Assembly (NCBI GenBank): GCA_022824525.1
Contig: JAJDZT010000089.1
Coordinates: 28,540-92,539 of the forward strand
Origin: Silicimonas sp.
Lineage (GTDB): Bacteria > Pseudomonadota > Alphaproteobacteria > Rhodobacterales > Rhodobacteraceae
Direction: 5' to 3'
Length of the DNA: 64,000 nucleotides
A program made the translations under genes and the position numbers. The stretch's first letter is position 1. Each line of letters opens with the position of its first letter. Below, piece after piece: positions 63,868-64,000 of the stretch. The notes beneath the pieces were generated by a model. That model searched no databases, was not told the origin of the DNA, and saw only the letters and a program-made list of their open reading frames with translations.

Positions 63868-64000
63868 CTAATTTTTTCTCTGCGGGTTTTGACGCGGTGT
63901 TTGACGTGCCGGCACGTCATCCGGGTTCGGGTTCGGCTTTTTCGGCAGTGATTGCGTGATCCCGTTTCGGCTTTGCCCGCCCTGTTGCTGATTGCAAACA
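63868..64000 (-). CDS. C-terminal end of an unidentified gene (partial)
   Basis: An open minus-strand frame enters from the window edge and ends at the TAG at 63868-63870. The 43 visible residues are Gln/Pro/Asn-rich (QQQGGQSRNGITQSLPKK then PNPNPDDVPARQTPRQNPQRK), the look of a disordered tail. Its stop is 2 bases before the EF-hand start. The family cannot be determined, and it may be a chance frame. Confidence 0.3.
   Translation of the reverse strand, partial: VCNQQQGGQSRNGITQSLPKKPNPNPDDVPARQTPRQNPQRKN

Noticed and set aside
1..64000. tRNA or rRNA genes and CRISPR arrays
   Set aside because: Intergenic gaps are short. I found no T-loop with matching acceptor stem in them, no rRNA sequence and no regularly spaced repeats.

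Overview
The window reads as a chromosomal stretch of a marine-type alphaproteobacterium of the Rhodobacteraceae/Roseobacter group. Three things point there: a high G+C base composition (about 58-60% by eye), small families typical of that group (DUF6456, DUF6477 and DUF4167 proteins), and the block lptF-lptG-lptD-surA-pdxA-rsmA with pepA-holC divergent from it. Most genes are core housekeeping genes packed with 1-30 base gaps or 4-base overlaps. I see no rRNA or tRNA genes, CRISPR array, prophage, integrase or intact insertion sequence.

Layout. 1-9.9 kb: prs, an isomerase and a hydrolase, a small kinase, tpiA, a three-gene envelope glycosyltransferase operon (GT2, LABN-domain protein, GT39), two Fe-S assembly factors (IscA/ErpA type and SufT type) on either side of a frameshifted glycerophosphodiester phosphodiesterase, and tgt. 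9.9-17.8 kb: a nitrate-sensor-type chemoreceptor, mazG, agmatinase, DUF1499, then prfA-prmC-DUF4167. 17.8-27.3 kb: the LPS-export/SurA/PdxA/RsmA operon, with pepA-holC on the other strand. 27.3-40.5 kb: marC, an aspartic protease, TetR with ppk2, a lipase-like hydrolase, metA (Glu111, so predicted acetyltransferase), a P-loop ATPase, two EamA exporters, a FadL-like porin, ydcF, guaA, a NUDIX hydrolase and a membrane SRPBCC protein. 40.6-50.8 kb: an orphan MttB-family methyltransferase, DUF6477, DUF6456, DUF4342, lipA, DUF2853, a small outer-membrane protein, hpt, ratA, and a coupled operon of TerB-like, cytoplasmic PhnD-like and glutamine-synthetase-like genes. 50.8-52.4 kb is the only accessory-looking patch: a gene-poor palindrome-rich stretch followed by one A+T-rich orphan gene at the 3' end of pyrG. 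52.4-64 kb: pyrG, secG, purD, xseA, ftsY, an EamA protein, yciB/ispZ, a TIGR01777 epimerase interrupted by TAG, and an EF-hand protein at the edge.

The genes fall into linked themes: nucleotide metabolism (prs, guaA, hpt, pyrG, purD, mazG, NUDIX), outer-membrane and lipid A biogenesis (lptD/F/G, surA, the GT operon, secG, ftsY), translation and its fidelity (prfA, prmC, rsmA, tgt), and Fe-S/lipoate cofactors (IscA-like, SufT, lipA). Two loci look broken: the phosphodiesterase by one extra base in a homopolymer, and the epimerase by an in-frame amber codon. I did not find a complete, clearly new multi-gene system. The best candidates for something undescribed are the A+T-rich orphan with its flanking nested palindromes (51.28-52.36 kb), the coupled TerB/PhnD-like/GS operon, the MttB homologue with no corrinoid partner, and the structured leader of metA.
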